From NCBI GenBank assembly GCA_001580565.1, contig LRBF01000151.1, positions 1-50,011 of the forward strand: 50,011 nt of DNA. The letters are read 5' to 3'. How positions within the stretch are numbered: position 1 is the first letter of the stretch; every line of letters begins with the position of its first letter. Positions 9,125-17,276 of the stretch are shown here, in pieces. A program made the position numbers and the translations under genes. Source of the DNA: Caballeronia megalochromosomata (lineage in GTDB: Bacteria > Pseudomonadota > Gammaproteobacteria > Burkholderiales > Burkholderiaceae). The notes below the pieces were generated by a model. That model was given only the letters and a program-made list of their open reading frames with translations. It did no database searches and had not been told where the DNA came from.

Positions 9125-9835
9125 ATGAGAGATCCAATTCAGGAACGAGTCCCCGCATCCCATCCGTCGAGCGATCGAATGCTAAGCGGCGCCGATCGCC
9201 TCACTCATCTGCAAGGGTACGATTCACTCTTAGGCGCACGCCGTCAGCGCGTCTGCCGTTGGTTGCGCCGCCGAATTGCGCCCGCATTCAGTCGTGTGTG
9301 TGAGGGCCATGTGCGTTTGCGCGAAGACCTGATTCTCGAACATGCGCCGGGCACTGATAACGCGACCACAATGGTCCATTGTCTTGCTGTAACATCTTTT
9401 GGCGTTTTCATCGTCAACTACTTCGATTGGAGAGGCGAGGTCAGGCCCGGGACCAATGAAGATGAGTTGCTCGTGATCGATGACTTGGGCGGCGTCACGG
9501 TGCACACGTCGCCTCTCCGGCGCGCAAAGCCAGCGGTCCGCCATTTACGGTCAGTGCTCTCTCAGTACGATTGTCCGGTCGAGAGCGTCGCCATATTCGC
9601 AGAGGCGGACTGTCGCCTTCATCCGACGGCACCCGACGGAGCTCTAGCATTGTCCGATTTGCATTACTTTTTGCGCACGAGATTGCTCAGCTTTCGCGCG
9701 ACGCATGCACGTTATCTGGACGCAGCGCGTGTTGATAGTCATATAGATCGGACATGCGGCGGTCATGTCGGCGAAGCCAGTCACGCTGACAATCCACAGG
9801 CGAAGCTGACCCATCGTTTCAGAACAAAACGGTAG
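9125..9835 (+). CDS. NERD-like domain protein, probably catalytically inactive (paralogue 2)
   Basis: 236 residues from ATG 9125, with a weak GAGA about eight bases upstream; GTG 9113 is an alternative. Residues about 61-185 align with the protein at 5382-6062: CLAVTSFGVFIV against CVAVTRFGVFVI, then PLRRAKPAVRHLRSVLSQ against PLWRAAPAVHFLSALLSD, then CPVESVAIFAEADC against CPVQAIAIATHDAC, then a shared final helix ending Y/Q-F-L-R. The W-R-G-E-V after the core strand matches the NERD pattern, but the acidic-x-Lys position is Asn98-Tyr99-Phe100, so the usual catalytic residues are again missing. It is cytoplasmic, without a signal peptide. The C-terminal 45 residues are unlike the paralogue. 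The divergence suggests an old duplication or two separate arrivals. Confidence 0.7.
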   Translation: MRDPIQERVPASHPSSDRMLSGADRLTHLQGYDSLLGARRQRVCRWLRRRIAPAFSRVCEGHVRLREDLILEHAPGTDNATTMVHCLAVTSFGVFIVNYFDWRGEVRPGTNEDELLVIDDLGGVTVHTSPLRRAKPAVRHLRSVLSQYDCPVESVAIFAEADCRLHPTAPDGALALSDLHYFLRTRLLSFRATHARYLDAARVDSHIDRTCGGHVGEASHADNPQAKLTHRFRTKR

Positions 9836-10426
9836 CGCGACCAGGAATCGAACCGGATATACAACGAAAGCGAAATAGCGAACTAAAGCTCAGGGGAGGG
9901 ATCGCGTAGCGCCGGTTCGACGCGGGCAACGCCGCGCCACAAGAACTATCCACATCCCCGCTGCTGAGAAGCTCGGCGCGGGTCCGAAGCTAACCGGAAA
10001 GACGGCGTTTCTTCGAAGCTTTTTGCCTCACCGAGAACGGCTGTCGGTCTATATTGAATTCACCCACTGCGTATTAACGCATCGACATAACAGGCGAGCG
10101 GCTTCTGCTCGCCCGTTGCCAGATTTTCGTCTCTCGACTCCGGCGAAGCTGCCGGACACGCTTGGCCTCACCAGCGCGTCCAACGTGTCGCCACCATCCC
10201 CGGCCGCTTTCTTGATGCGGACGGTCAGATCGGCCGTGTCTCGACGGCGACTACTCGCGTGCCGCTGCATTCTCAACTCGAAATTTCGATTGTGTCTGCG
10301 TTTTAGGACCGATCGGCTTAGCCGATTGCGGCGCGCATACCAGTGTCCATCGTTGTGGCTTTTAACGTTGTAGTCCGCTTTCAGCATAACGCCGAGGGCA
10401 AATACTTTTCCACCGAAGGAGGTTTT
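9836..10426. other. Stretch without a recognisable gene
   Basis: About 590 bases. The first 30 bases, read on the minus strand, contain GGTTCGATTCC, which looks like a tRNA T-arm, but no cloverleaf can be built around it. An open frame at 10023-10373 shows no family features. The last 10 bases hold the ribosome-binding site of the next gene. Confidence 0.4.
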
Positions 10427-10903
10427 ATGAAAGTCGCTGTATTGGAAGTCCGCTACGCAGGCGGTCTGGAACTTTCGGACCATGTCGTGATACAGACGTC
10501 ATCCCGTCTCGTCTTGTCGCCGCGGGTGAGCGCTTTTCTTGGCATCCTAGAGAAGACGGAGCGTCTCATCACTATGAGAGTCAACGTGAATGGAGTCATC
10601 TATCGGATTGAACGCAAACCGGGCGGTGAGTATGTCGTGGGCGCGAAACTTAGCCTTTGCGAGCGCTGGTTGTCCAGACTGCGACTCTTCGAAGCGCCGA
10701 CTGAGGCGCAGCGGCGGCTCAATGGACGGTTTGCCCATTTGCTGAGCGCCTGGGCGCTTGTCGGTGCAGGCTATTTGGTCTACGCGACGAAGACCTGGGA
10801 CGTGCGCGTGATCATTGAAACAGTTTTGCTTTGCGTCACATCGCTGACGTTATTTGTGGTCGGGCACATTTGCTTTTCGGATGTTTATAAGCCAGGTCGT
10901 TAG
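10427..10903 (+). CDS. Hypothetical two-helix membrane protein
   Basis: 158 residues; ATG 10427 follows AAGGAGG (10416-10422), one of the strongest ribosome-binding sites in the island. The first 100 residues are soluble and mixed strand/helix (MKVAVLEVRYAGGLELSDHV), then two hydrophobic spans: HLLSAWALVGAGYLVYA and a second about 20 residues later (VIIETVLLCVTSLTLFVVGH). With both ends probably cytoplasmic, it would be a hairpin inner-membrane protein. No family recognised. It stands alone between two empty stretches. Confidence 0.65.
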   Translation: MKVAVLEVRYAGGLELSDHVVIQTSSRLVLSPRVSAFLGILEKTERLITMRVNVNGVIYRIERKPGGEYVVGAKLSLCERWLSRLRLFEAPTEAQRRLNGRFAHLLSAWALVGAGYLVYATKTWDVRVIIETVLLCVTSLTLFVVGHICFSDVYKPGR

Positions 10904-11430
10904 TCTTGTAGTTTGTCATTTCGCTCCGTGGGTTCGCGGATCATCGAAATTGGCCCGCTTGATAACCAGGCGTGCCGTCAGCGCGCCTGCATTTTTTCGT
11001 TGAAGGCAGGCCGCGCCGTACGGCGCGGCCTGCCCCAAAGCGTGCAACGCGATATCGAGCCTTGAGGACGCTGCATGGCCTTCAGAACCAAAATCCGAAG
11101 GTGCGTTACGGCCAGGCAAGATAATCGCTCGTTCCGAGACACAGCCAGTCGGTTGCCTGAGAACAAGTCGCTTCCAGCGGGTGCTACCAATGACATTCGT
11201 CCGGGCAAGGGAAGAGCAATTCTTATCTGACACATTTCGGTACGCAAGTCACAGCCTCCTCGACTGTAACCGTTCCCGTTCTCAACGCAGATAGCTGTGT
11301 CTGGTCTGAATCCCGTGGTGGGACCAACAATTATTTAAGTCGGAAAACTAACGAATGACCAAAAAGGAAAAACACGTCAAACAACCACTCGTAGCAAAGC
11401 GCACCGCGCGAGGGTGCAGGAGTAAAGGTA
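10904..11430. other. Intergenic stretch with a strong hairpin
   Basis: No gene. It contains the 30-base perfect inverted repeat at 11003-11032, described separately. A 36-codon frame at 11355-11465 (+), starting MTKKEKHVKQ, overlaps the start of the next gene; it could be a leader peptide but has no independent support. Confidence 0.4.
11003..11032. repeat. Perfect hairpin, REP-like copy 1
   Basis: Thirty bases forming a perfect inverted repeat with arms GGCAGGCCGCGCCGT and its complement. The flank and core (TGAAGGCA, two bases, CCGCGCCGT, two bases, GGCGCGG, two bases) recur at 14301-14330, with the paired GG/CC changed to AA/TT. No T-run follows on either strand, so a simple intrinsic terminator is unlikely. 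Confidence 0.7.
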
Positions 11431-12402
11431 ATGGCCGCAAAAATGGCGTCCGCTGTAACAATTGAGGGGCGAGAAATCGTCGCGGACGAAATCGCCGCTC
11501 TCGCTGAAACAAAGATGTTGAAATGTAAGCATTGCGGCGCTGCCGTTTGTTACGTTCCGCCACACGCGCGAGAGAGTAGAGGTAAAGTTCACTGGGTGAA
11601 AGGATATTTCCGCCTGCTTCCGAAATGTGCACACGAGAAAGCGTGCGTCTTCGACGTCTGCGATGAGGTTGAAGTGATTGCACGTCGATCGCTCGGCCTC
11701 CTGCAGGCGCTAGCGCAAGAACGATATTCCTTCCGTCTCCTCGCGTTCGATGTTGTGCGAGATTTGACTGCTCTCCAGTCGCACGCAACGCTTCGGCAAG
11801 CGATCGATGCAACACATCAGTCTGGCCCGCTTTTCTCACATGATCCACGCAGTTTTCTATCTGCGTACCTCAATACTGCTAAGAGAGTGATTTTGCTTCG
11901 AGCCCTATGTGGAGACGACGGCGTGTTGACGGAACGTCTTGAGTTGGTATTCAATGGGACCTCCGTGTGTTGGAACGATTTCTACTATGAGGAGGAGCGT
12001 TTCCTAGCAGCCTATCGCTGGATTGGTCAAACAACGGTCTCCTTTCCTGTCGCTCTGGTGGGCCATGTTTCAGCGATCCAGACCATCCCACGCAAGGGCG
12101 GGTCGTTGTATGTCCTAAAGCTTGAGCGCCCAGCAGCCACGCCTTGCGTCCGTGGTACGAACGTAGGGGAACTGACCCAAATCGAGGTATGGACAAGCCG
12201 ACTCGAATGGCTACGAACGCTTGGCGAAGGCGACAAAGTGTTGGTGTTCGGACATTGGCGACCCTCCATCGGGCTTACTCAGACTCGTCTGCATCGGAGC
12301 GGCGACACGGCGTTTCGGAAGATTTTGGAGCGTCGCATGTCGATCTGGTTGTATGCAAAATCCCAGATTTCAAAGATCTGTGGACGAGCAACAGAGGCGT
12401 AA
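11431..12402 (+). CDS. Zn-finger-like protein with possible OB fold, function unknown
   Basis: 323 residues. ATG 11431 follows AGGAG about eight bases upstream. Near the N terminus a Cys/His cluster, Cys32-x2-Cys35 (KCKHCGAAVC) and Cys66-x-His68-x3-Cys72 (KCAHEKAC), could bind one zinc; the spacing resembles zinc ribbons of DNA-processing proteins such as the CoiA type. Residues about 205-277 alternate strands (FPVALVGHVSAI, SLYVLKLER, TQIEVWTSRLEW, DKVLVFGHWR), the rhythm of an OB-fold nucleic-acid-binding domain. Together these suggest a protein that binds nucleic acid, but no enzyme motif is visible and I do not recognise a named family. Conjugation or replication accessory proteins are one possibility. 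Confidence 0.65.
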   Translation: MAAKMASAVTIEGREIVADEIAALAETKMLKCKHCGAAVCYVPPHARESRGKVHWVKGYFRLLPKCAHEKACVFDVCDEVEVIARRSLGLLQALAQERYSFRLLAFDVVRDLTALQSHATLRQAIDATHQSGPLFSHDPRSFLSAYLNTAKRVILLRALCGDDGVLTERLELVFNGTSVCWNDFYYEEERFLAAYRWIGQTTVSFPVALVGHVSAIQTIPRKGGSLYVLKLERPAATPCVRGTNVGELTQIEVWTSRLEWLRTLGEGDKVLVFGHWRPSIGLTQTRLHRSGDTAFRKILERRMSIWLYAKSQISKICGRATEA

Positions 12403-12979
12403 TAGCGCGCTGCGTCGCAAAAGTGAGCCCCTAATGATCTGATCGGTGTCAGCTTGCGACGGCGAATCCGGGTCGGTAAGGACGAGTGCCCAAAGTTGTC
12501 TGCGCAATCGCTTGATGTAACGAGGCTTAATACGTGCCCGCGAACCAAATCGACGAGCAGCCATCCCATGGTATGGCTTCCCCTGTTTAGCGGATACCCC
12601 GAGGACCTTTAAGGCCCGTGCGGTGTTGCCGGAAATCCAGCTTATCGGGACCCTATACGACACGGGTGAGCGCGCGGCGCACTTCAAAGCGCGTCGATAT
12701 ATGACGCGGACCGCTGCCTCGCGCCTATACCGCGCGCCATTGAGAAGTCAACGTCGTGAGTTCCTGCAAACCGACCCATTGGCACACGTGCGAGGCGTTT
12801 CGAATCCTTAATAAAAGGGGACGAGGATACCAAACGCTCGTATCCGGTCAGTGAGTGACTGGACGCGAAGCATAGTCTCTAGCCCAACTCGTTCTCAGGC
12901 AGGAGAACGGAGTCAAGCGTGAGCTGGATCGGTCGGCAAAGCGCAGCGGGCAGTGGGAGGCTGCTCCATCACTTACCGA
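12403..12979. other. Stretch without a recognisable gene between convergent genes
   Basis: The plus-strand Zn-finger gene ends at 12402 and a minus-strand gene ends at 12980. The open frames between them have no family motif. Both transcripts should terminate here, but no hairpin with a T-run was found. Confidence 0.4.
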
Positions 12980-13633
12980 TTATCTTCTAAACCTTCTTCC
13001 ACGACCGATGATGCGGCGGCGGAGCCGATACCCGCTTCTCTCCATTGCAAGTGCCGCCGTTACCAACGCACGCGTTAAAAAGCCACGCCTGCGGCTCGAC
13101 TGAGTGATAGTGTCGCGATCGGGCATCTCACCAGATTCGAGAGGTTGCGCAGGCATCGTTGGGTCTTCTTTCGGATTCGTCGCGCTTGCCTTGCAGTCAG
13201 GGACGATTGATGCCAAAGACGCGACGGTCTCACGCGGTGAGGGGGTTTCTGTCACGAGATAATGTCGGGACCCGGCGATGGGCTGAAGCGTTTGAGGGTC
13301 ACCCGCAGCCGACGAACCGTCGGATGTGCATCCGAACTGCCTCTGGTCTTCGTCGAAAACGCTCGTCTCGGAGAAGAGCCACCCGGGCGTACTGGAAGAA
13401 CTTGGCTCAGTTCCTGATCGAACGGTCCGCGGTATGGCACTGCAGCCTGCTGTGACAGAGGTCGCAGCGTGCGCTATCTGGCTGGCCGGAGCGCTGTTAC
13501 GTAGCGCGTCCTCGGCGAGGCGCTTCAATAGTGCTGCTCGTTGCCTTGGATTCGGGACGGCAGACACGGCGCGAAACAGCTCTGGCGTGACCATCTCGCT
13601 AATTGTTATCTTTATTTCCAGTGAACTTGTCAT
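12980..13633 (-). CDS. Plasmid-type hypothetical protein
   Basis: 217 residues on the minus strand. The N terminus, MTSSLEIKITISEMVTPELF then AVPNPRQRAALLKRLAEDAL, resembles small proteins that accompany partition or mobilisation genes on plasmids and integrative elements: a strand of alternating hydrophobics, then 'TPELF', then an Arg-rich helix with R-x-x-L-L-K-R-L-A. That likeness is from memory of such proteins and is only moderately secure. Residues 55-165 are Ser/Pro/Thr-rich and probably disordered. The C-terminal 35 residues are strongly basic (RSGYRLRRRIIGRGRRFRR), fit for nucleic-acid contact. The ribosome-binding site is weak. It is convergent with the Zn-finger gene. Confidence 0.55.
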   Translation of the reverse strand: MTSSLEIKITISEMVTPELFRAVSAVPNPRQRAALLKRLAEDALRNSAPASQIAHAATSVTAGCSAIPRTVRSGTEPSSSSTPGWLFSETSVFDEDQRQFGCTSDGSSAAGDPQTLQPIAGSRHYLVTETPSPRETVASLASIVPDCKASATNPKEDPTMPAQPLESGEMPDRDTITQSSRRRGFLTRALVTAALAMERSGYRLRRRIIGRGRRFRR

Positions 13634-14741
13634 GTGGTCAGTCCATCGTTGTGCTTCTTCTCTTGCAGCAAAGTTGCCTCGCTCAACGCAGGGAAGAAAA
13701 CGCTCGCGTTGGGGAAGCAGGATGTTGCTATAAGATTTAATCTAAAGTTTTCGACTCCAAGGCCAAGGTTTCCTTCCTAGAGAGGGGTGTGCCGTTAGTG
13801 AGAACGATGCACGAGCATATGTACGATTCATGTGATTTCCTGTCCTTGATAGTTCGCTCGGTAGTCAGTTGCGATATTGCGGCTTCCGTGCGAGTTCGTT
13901 TCATGCCATTGAGGCGACTCTTCTGTTTCCTGTGGCCGATATAGGCAGTCCAGGGCCGACCGCTCAGGTCCACTGTACCGGGCAACAGGCACAGGCAAGC
14001 AAGCAAAAGCTCTCAAAAAAGGGGTAGCTTTTGAAGCTGTTGTCTCTGTTGCTGGCTTAAAAAGATGTTTCTTGAATATTGACCGGCGGATCATGCTGAA
14101 GGTGAATTCGTGAAGGCTTCGTGAAATGGAAGCAAGACGGTCGAGGCGAAAGTCGGCCGTGGAAAGTCAGACGCCGCGAGTGATAGGTTCGGTAATCCAG
14201 TGCGGTTTACTCGCACGCGCCGATATGAGTCCCCGGTGTCAAGCGGTCAAGAACGAAGCCCTGGATTGCCTCGAGCAATGTTTGCAGAAGCTGTTTGGAG
14301 TGAAGGCAAACCGCGCCGTCGGGCGCGGTTCGGCTGCGCTGTTGGAATCGTGTTGTGAGGCCCGAACGCGGGTGCGAATTTCCCCACAACAACATTCGGA
14401 ACAGCCTTCACGATCGCTCGCCTTCCCGGTCTTAGATGGGTGTCGCCGGGTCCTTCGCAATAAGCAAACTAACCACATCGAGGCAGCTCGGCTGCAAGTC
14501 CCAGTCCACCCGAGAGACGGGGAACCACTCCTTGGCACCTCGGAAATTCTTCACGGCGCGGAACACATTCGGGAGTACACATGCCCGACTGCTTGTGCGT
14601 AGACCTCGGAGCGTATTCCGAAAACGGGTGGCGGCGACAGCAGCCGCGTCGTGAGCTTCGATCGCCAGATTTTACGTTTCCCGCGTACGCGAGCCTTGCC
14701 GTCAAGACGAAGGTCGCTCGCCGCGGTTTGAAATGCGGCTG
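13634..14741. other. Long stretch without a recognisable gene
   Basis: About 1.1 kb. Frames such as 14126-14602 (+) run through the second copy of the hairpin repeat (14301-14330) and are unlikely to be genes. A short inverted repeat, AAAAGCT at 14005-14011 and AGCTTTT at 14026-14032, is present but has a long loop. No other signal. Confidence 0.4.
14301..14330. repeat. Hairpin, REP-like copy 2
   Basis: The stem AACCGCGCC at 14309-14317 pairs with GGCGCGGTT at 14322-14330 over a four-base loop and is preceded by TGAAGGCA. Against 10999-11028 the flank and stem core are identical, while two paired positions differ as compensating changes (GG/CC there, AA/TT here). Confidence 0.65.
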
Positions 14742-14789
14742 TTGCGGTTACGCAGCCTTAGGAGTAGACTAAGTTTATTAAACTAAGTT
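14742..14789 (+). promoter_or_regulatory. Promoter and palindromic operator of the toxin-antitoxin operon
   Basis: A candidate -35 TTGCGG (14742-14747) and -10 TAGACT (14765-14770) are separated by 17 bases. Immediately downstream, AGTTTA-T-TAAACT (14772-14784) is a perfect inverted repeat, overlapped by a direct repeat ACTAAGTT at 14768-14775 and 14782-14789. The 83-residue antitoxin gene begins 13 bases later. The layout fits autorepression by a Phd-type antitoxin dimer, alone or with its toxin; that mechanism is known for the family and inferred here. Confidence 0.6.
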
Positions 14790-14802
14790 AATCGGGTGCA
14801 AA

Positions 14803-15054
14803 ATGCGCACGTTCAACATGCACGAAGCAAAAACCAACCTCTCAAGACTCATTGATGAAACGGTGAGCGGCGGACAGCCTTTCGTGATCGCGAAAGCGGG
14901 TAAGCCGTTGGTCAAGGTTGTTAGAATCGAGACAGAAGCGGAGAAACCGCCAAGGCGTATTGGGTTCATGAAAGGGCAACTGAGGGTGCCTGCTGATTTC
15001 GATACGATGGGTGCGGACGAGATTGCTGATTTATTTGAGGGCAAGACGAAGTGA
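14803..15054 (+). CDS. Type II antitoxin, Phd/YefM family
   Basis: 83 residues. The opening MRTFNMHEAKTNLSRLIDET is the classic Phd/YefM DNA-binding fold (x-x-x-A-K-x-x-L-S-x-L-I-x-x-V), followed by GGQPFVIAKAGKPLVKVVRI, the second half of that fold. The C-terminal 30 residues (from about PPRRIGFMKGQLRVP to the acidic MGADEIADLFEG) would wrap the toxin's active site; 'G-x-x-K-G-x-x-x-V-P-x-D-F-D' is common in antitoxins paired with PIN toxins. The stop overlaps the toxin start by four bases (GTGA), so the pair is translationally coupled. It should neutralise the toxin and repress its own operon through the operator just upstream. Confidence 0.93.
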   Translation: MRTFNMHEAKTNLSRLIDETVSGGQPFVIAKAGKPLVKVVRIETEAEKPPRRIGFMKGQLRVPADFDTMGADEIADLFEGKTK

Positions 15055-15440
15055 AACTTCTTCTTGATACCCATCTGCTTATCTGGGCGGCGAGCGACGA
15101 TCCAGCGCTGTCCGCGCAGGCGCGCAGCTTAATAGAAGATCCGACAAACACGCCTTACTTCAGTGTTCAGAGTATTTGGGAGATTGTAATCAAGAGCTCG
15201 CTCCAACGTCTCGATTTCCAGCTCGATGCCCGCATATTTAGAACGAACCTTCTCGACGCAGGGTATAAAGAACTCTCGATCGAGGCTCATCACGCCCTCG
15301 AGATAATGCAGCTTCCGCCGATTCACAGAGATCCGTTCGACCGGATGTTAATTGCTCAGGCGATCTCGGAAGGAATCGTGCTCCTTACCCACGACGACAT
15401 CGTGCGGCAGTACGACTTTGCCCCGGTGCGGTATGTTTGA
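15051..15440 (+). CDS. vapC: PIN-domain ribonuclease toxin (VapC-type)
   Basis: 129 residues from GTG 15051. PIN-domain acidic residues are present: Asp6 in LLLDTHLLIW, Glu43 in SIWEIVIKSSL, Asp90/Asp94 in HRDPFDRMLIAQA and Asp111/112 in LLTHDDIVRQY. The 'LLDTHxLIW ... HRDPFDRMLIAQA' signature is typical of the VapC subgroup paired with Phd-like rather than AbrB-like antitoxins. It should act in the cytoplasm as a Mg-dependent RNase on tRNA or other RNA when the labile antitoxin is lost. All key residues are intact, unlike much of the surrounding island, which suggests the module is still under selection. Confidence 0.93.
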   Translation: MKLLLDTHLLIWAASDDPALSAQARSLIEDPTNTPYFSVQSIWEIVIKSSLQRLDFQLDARIFRTNLLDAGYKELSIEAHHALEIMQLPPIHRDPFDRMLIAQAISEGIVLLTHDDIVRQYDFAPVRYV

Positions 15441-15681
15441 TTCCTTCCACTAGCGCAAGCGGGTTCGTCAGAATCATCACCAGTACTCGCCTTCGCTTGA
15501 TCGTTCGTCGCACCCGCATTCCACGCAATCGACAATTGCACACTATCGATTCGATGGAAACGGGCTGACGTGCACGCACTTGGCTCGAAGGCAAGTCTTT
15601 GCGAAAGGGTGGACGTCGAATCTACGGAAGCTCGCATTGCGTCTCCGCGCTCAACAGTGACTGACTGACCGGGTCGCATGC

Positions 15682-15852
15682 ATGTTGAACGCGTGCTTGC
15701 AGATTGGTGGGGGATGCTCCGTTCAGTCGACCAAGACTTGGACCGTGTTTATGTTTCTGGAAGCCGTGACCCTGTTTCTCATATTTCTGGTGTTGCTCGT
15801 AACCGGGCAGTGTGCTTTTCTAGTGACGACGGATTACGGTAGAACTGCCTAA
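15682..15852 (+). CDS. Possible very small membrane protein
   Basis: A 56-codon frame, too short for usual gene callers, whose second half is strongly hydrophobic: MFLEAVTLFLIFLVLLVTGQ followed by a short polar tail. An internal ATG at 15751 would give only 33 residues, mostly one membrane helix. No clear ribosome-binding site, so it may be a small membrane peptide, a fragment of a larger lost gene or chance. Confidence 0.25.
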   Translation: MLNACLQIGGGCSVQSTKTWTVFMFLEAVTLFLIFLVLLVTGQCAFLVTTDYGRTA

Positions 15853-16775
15853 CTCACAGTCATCCTCGTTGTGCTTAAGTTGAGTGTGTAGTCGGTCAAC
15901 GAGCGTCTGCGATCCAAATTCGACTACGCGAAAGCTACAAAAGAGTTGACGTTTTAGCGGGGCTGAAGACTCATCGTTGAAATGTTAGCACACTCGACGC
16001 GTCCGTCAATTAAGTTCCCCGCATACACAAGAGAATAACGACACCGCCTATTGGGCTACGGAAGAAAGCAGAGCGGACGACGCCGATGAGAAAATGCGAA
16101 GGTCCTAACGGTTTATTCAGTCGGGATTCCGTTATTTCAGACCGCTAGGCAATAAAAAATACGAATTTCGAGTCTGGAATTCCAGAGCGCCCTAGAGTGG
16201 AGAAGGTTAGAAGAGTCACCAGGGCCAGCAGACTCGGCCGCAATGTCAGCTAATATTTTGTGACCGTCCGAAGACGTCCTCAATCCTCCGCTGTATCGAA
16301 AAGCGCTTGTAAGGCAAATGAGTCGGCCGTCTAGTGTCACTCAATTTCCAGAAAACTCGGGGCAGCCCAGACGTTTGTTGGGCTCCTCCTTCTGTGACGT
16401 GCCCGCGAGAATCGAATCTGCCTACGTCGCGCTCGACCGGTTACTGGCCATTTGCCCGCGACTTCGGAAATTGGAGAGTTATATCGTCGCTGACCAATTT
16501 GCTGCTTTATCACGAGGGATTGATTGCGCAACCCCGGGGAAACAACAGATCTAATAATTACGAAATAGCGCGCCGCGAAAGGCGAAGCCGCATCGACGTC
16601 GCGATGGACGGACGACGATTTTTAGTTCGGTGCAGGCGCCGCATTTCCGCGGCCTGCATTTTGAATCCACCTGAATACTCCAAAAAGATCTGGCGGACGG
16701 CGGCGGTCAAGTTCTGCGCGCGCCTCGAATTGCCCGCGAAGCTTTCGATCCTGAATGCGCCGATCGCAATAGGAC

Positions 16776-17068
16776 TTGCTCTGCTCCTCAGCCCCATCGA
16801 GACGCGACCAAGGCTCGACTGTCGCCAACTTCCTTTGGGCGAACCTCATCACAGTCTCGCCCTCGGCCAACACGGCCGCCATCGGGACGTTCTTCGTGCA
16901 GGTGATCGTGATCTTGTCGCTGATGTTACACGCGACTTTCAGGTGCTTCGGGCGCGCCTCGATGGCAATCGTTCTTGCAACATGCCTGAGATTTCCGCGA
17001 CAAAAGCACGAATCATCGACGACGCATTCCGAGCCACTTATCGCGAGGCTGCCGGAGCAATCCCGTGA
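16776..17068 (+). pseudogene. Possible remnant of a gene upstream of the O-antigen ligase
   Basis: Two frames give protein-like stretches in succession. One contains ANLITVSPSANTAAIGTFFV followed by a hydrophobic span (16,840-16,950). Then a different frame gives MPEISATKARIIDDAFRATY and ends AAGAIP at 17068. Codon third positions are GC-rich in the first piece. This fits a broken gene with a frameshift near 16,950. I do not recognise the family, and chance is possible. Confidence 0.3.
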
Positions 17069-17276
17069 ACGACGTTCCGGAGGGCGGCCGCGGCAGTGAT
17101 TTGCCTGCGTTAGAATGCCGGCTTCGCTATCGCGGGATTGCTCGGCCGGGATTCAATGGGCGCGACCCGCGAAGAAGCGGCGATGCATTGCGGGTCGGAA
17201 TCAAAGCGAGGTCGCGTTTGCGTCTCGGACCTGTCAGTGACGTCAGAATGGATAACGGACTGTCAGCGGGAGTGTG

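Larger units (their letters stand above)
15441..17276. other. Long eroded stretch before the O-antigen segment
   Basis: About 1.8 kb with no confident gene. A short hydrophobic frame (15682-15852) and a possible gene remnant (16776-17068) are listed separately. Near 17110-17116 TTAGAAT is a possible -10 for the following ligase gene, but no good -35 faces it. GC content rises from about 16,560 onward, which I read as the edge of the island. Confidence 0.4.

Noticed and set aside
9830..9860. On the minus strand GGTTCGATTCC looks like a tRNA T-arm, a possible attachment site for the recombinase.
   Set aside because: One stem position mismatches, the acceptor sequence fits no tRNA I know, no second copy was found and no cloverleaf can be folded around it.
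11355..11465. A 36-codon frame overlapping the start of the Zn-finger gene, possibly a leader peptide.
   Set aside because: No start signal of its own and no attenuator structure follows.
14126..14602. A 158-codon plus-strand frame upstream of the toxin-antitoxin genes.
   Set aside because: It runs through the repeated hairpin and has no motif or ribosome-binding site.
16334..17068. A 244-codon plus-strand frame.
   Set aside because: Low-quality translation without motifs; only short parts look protein-like and in different frames, so it is treated as a possible remnant.
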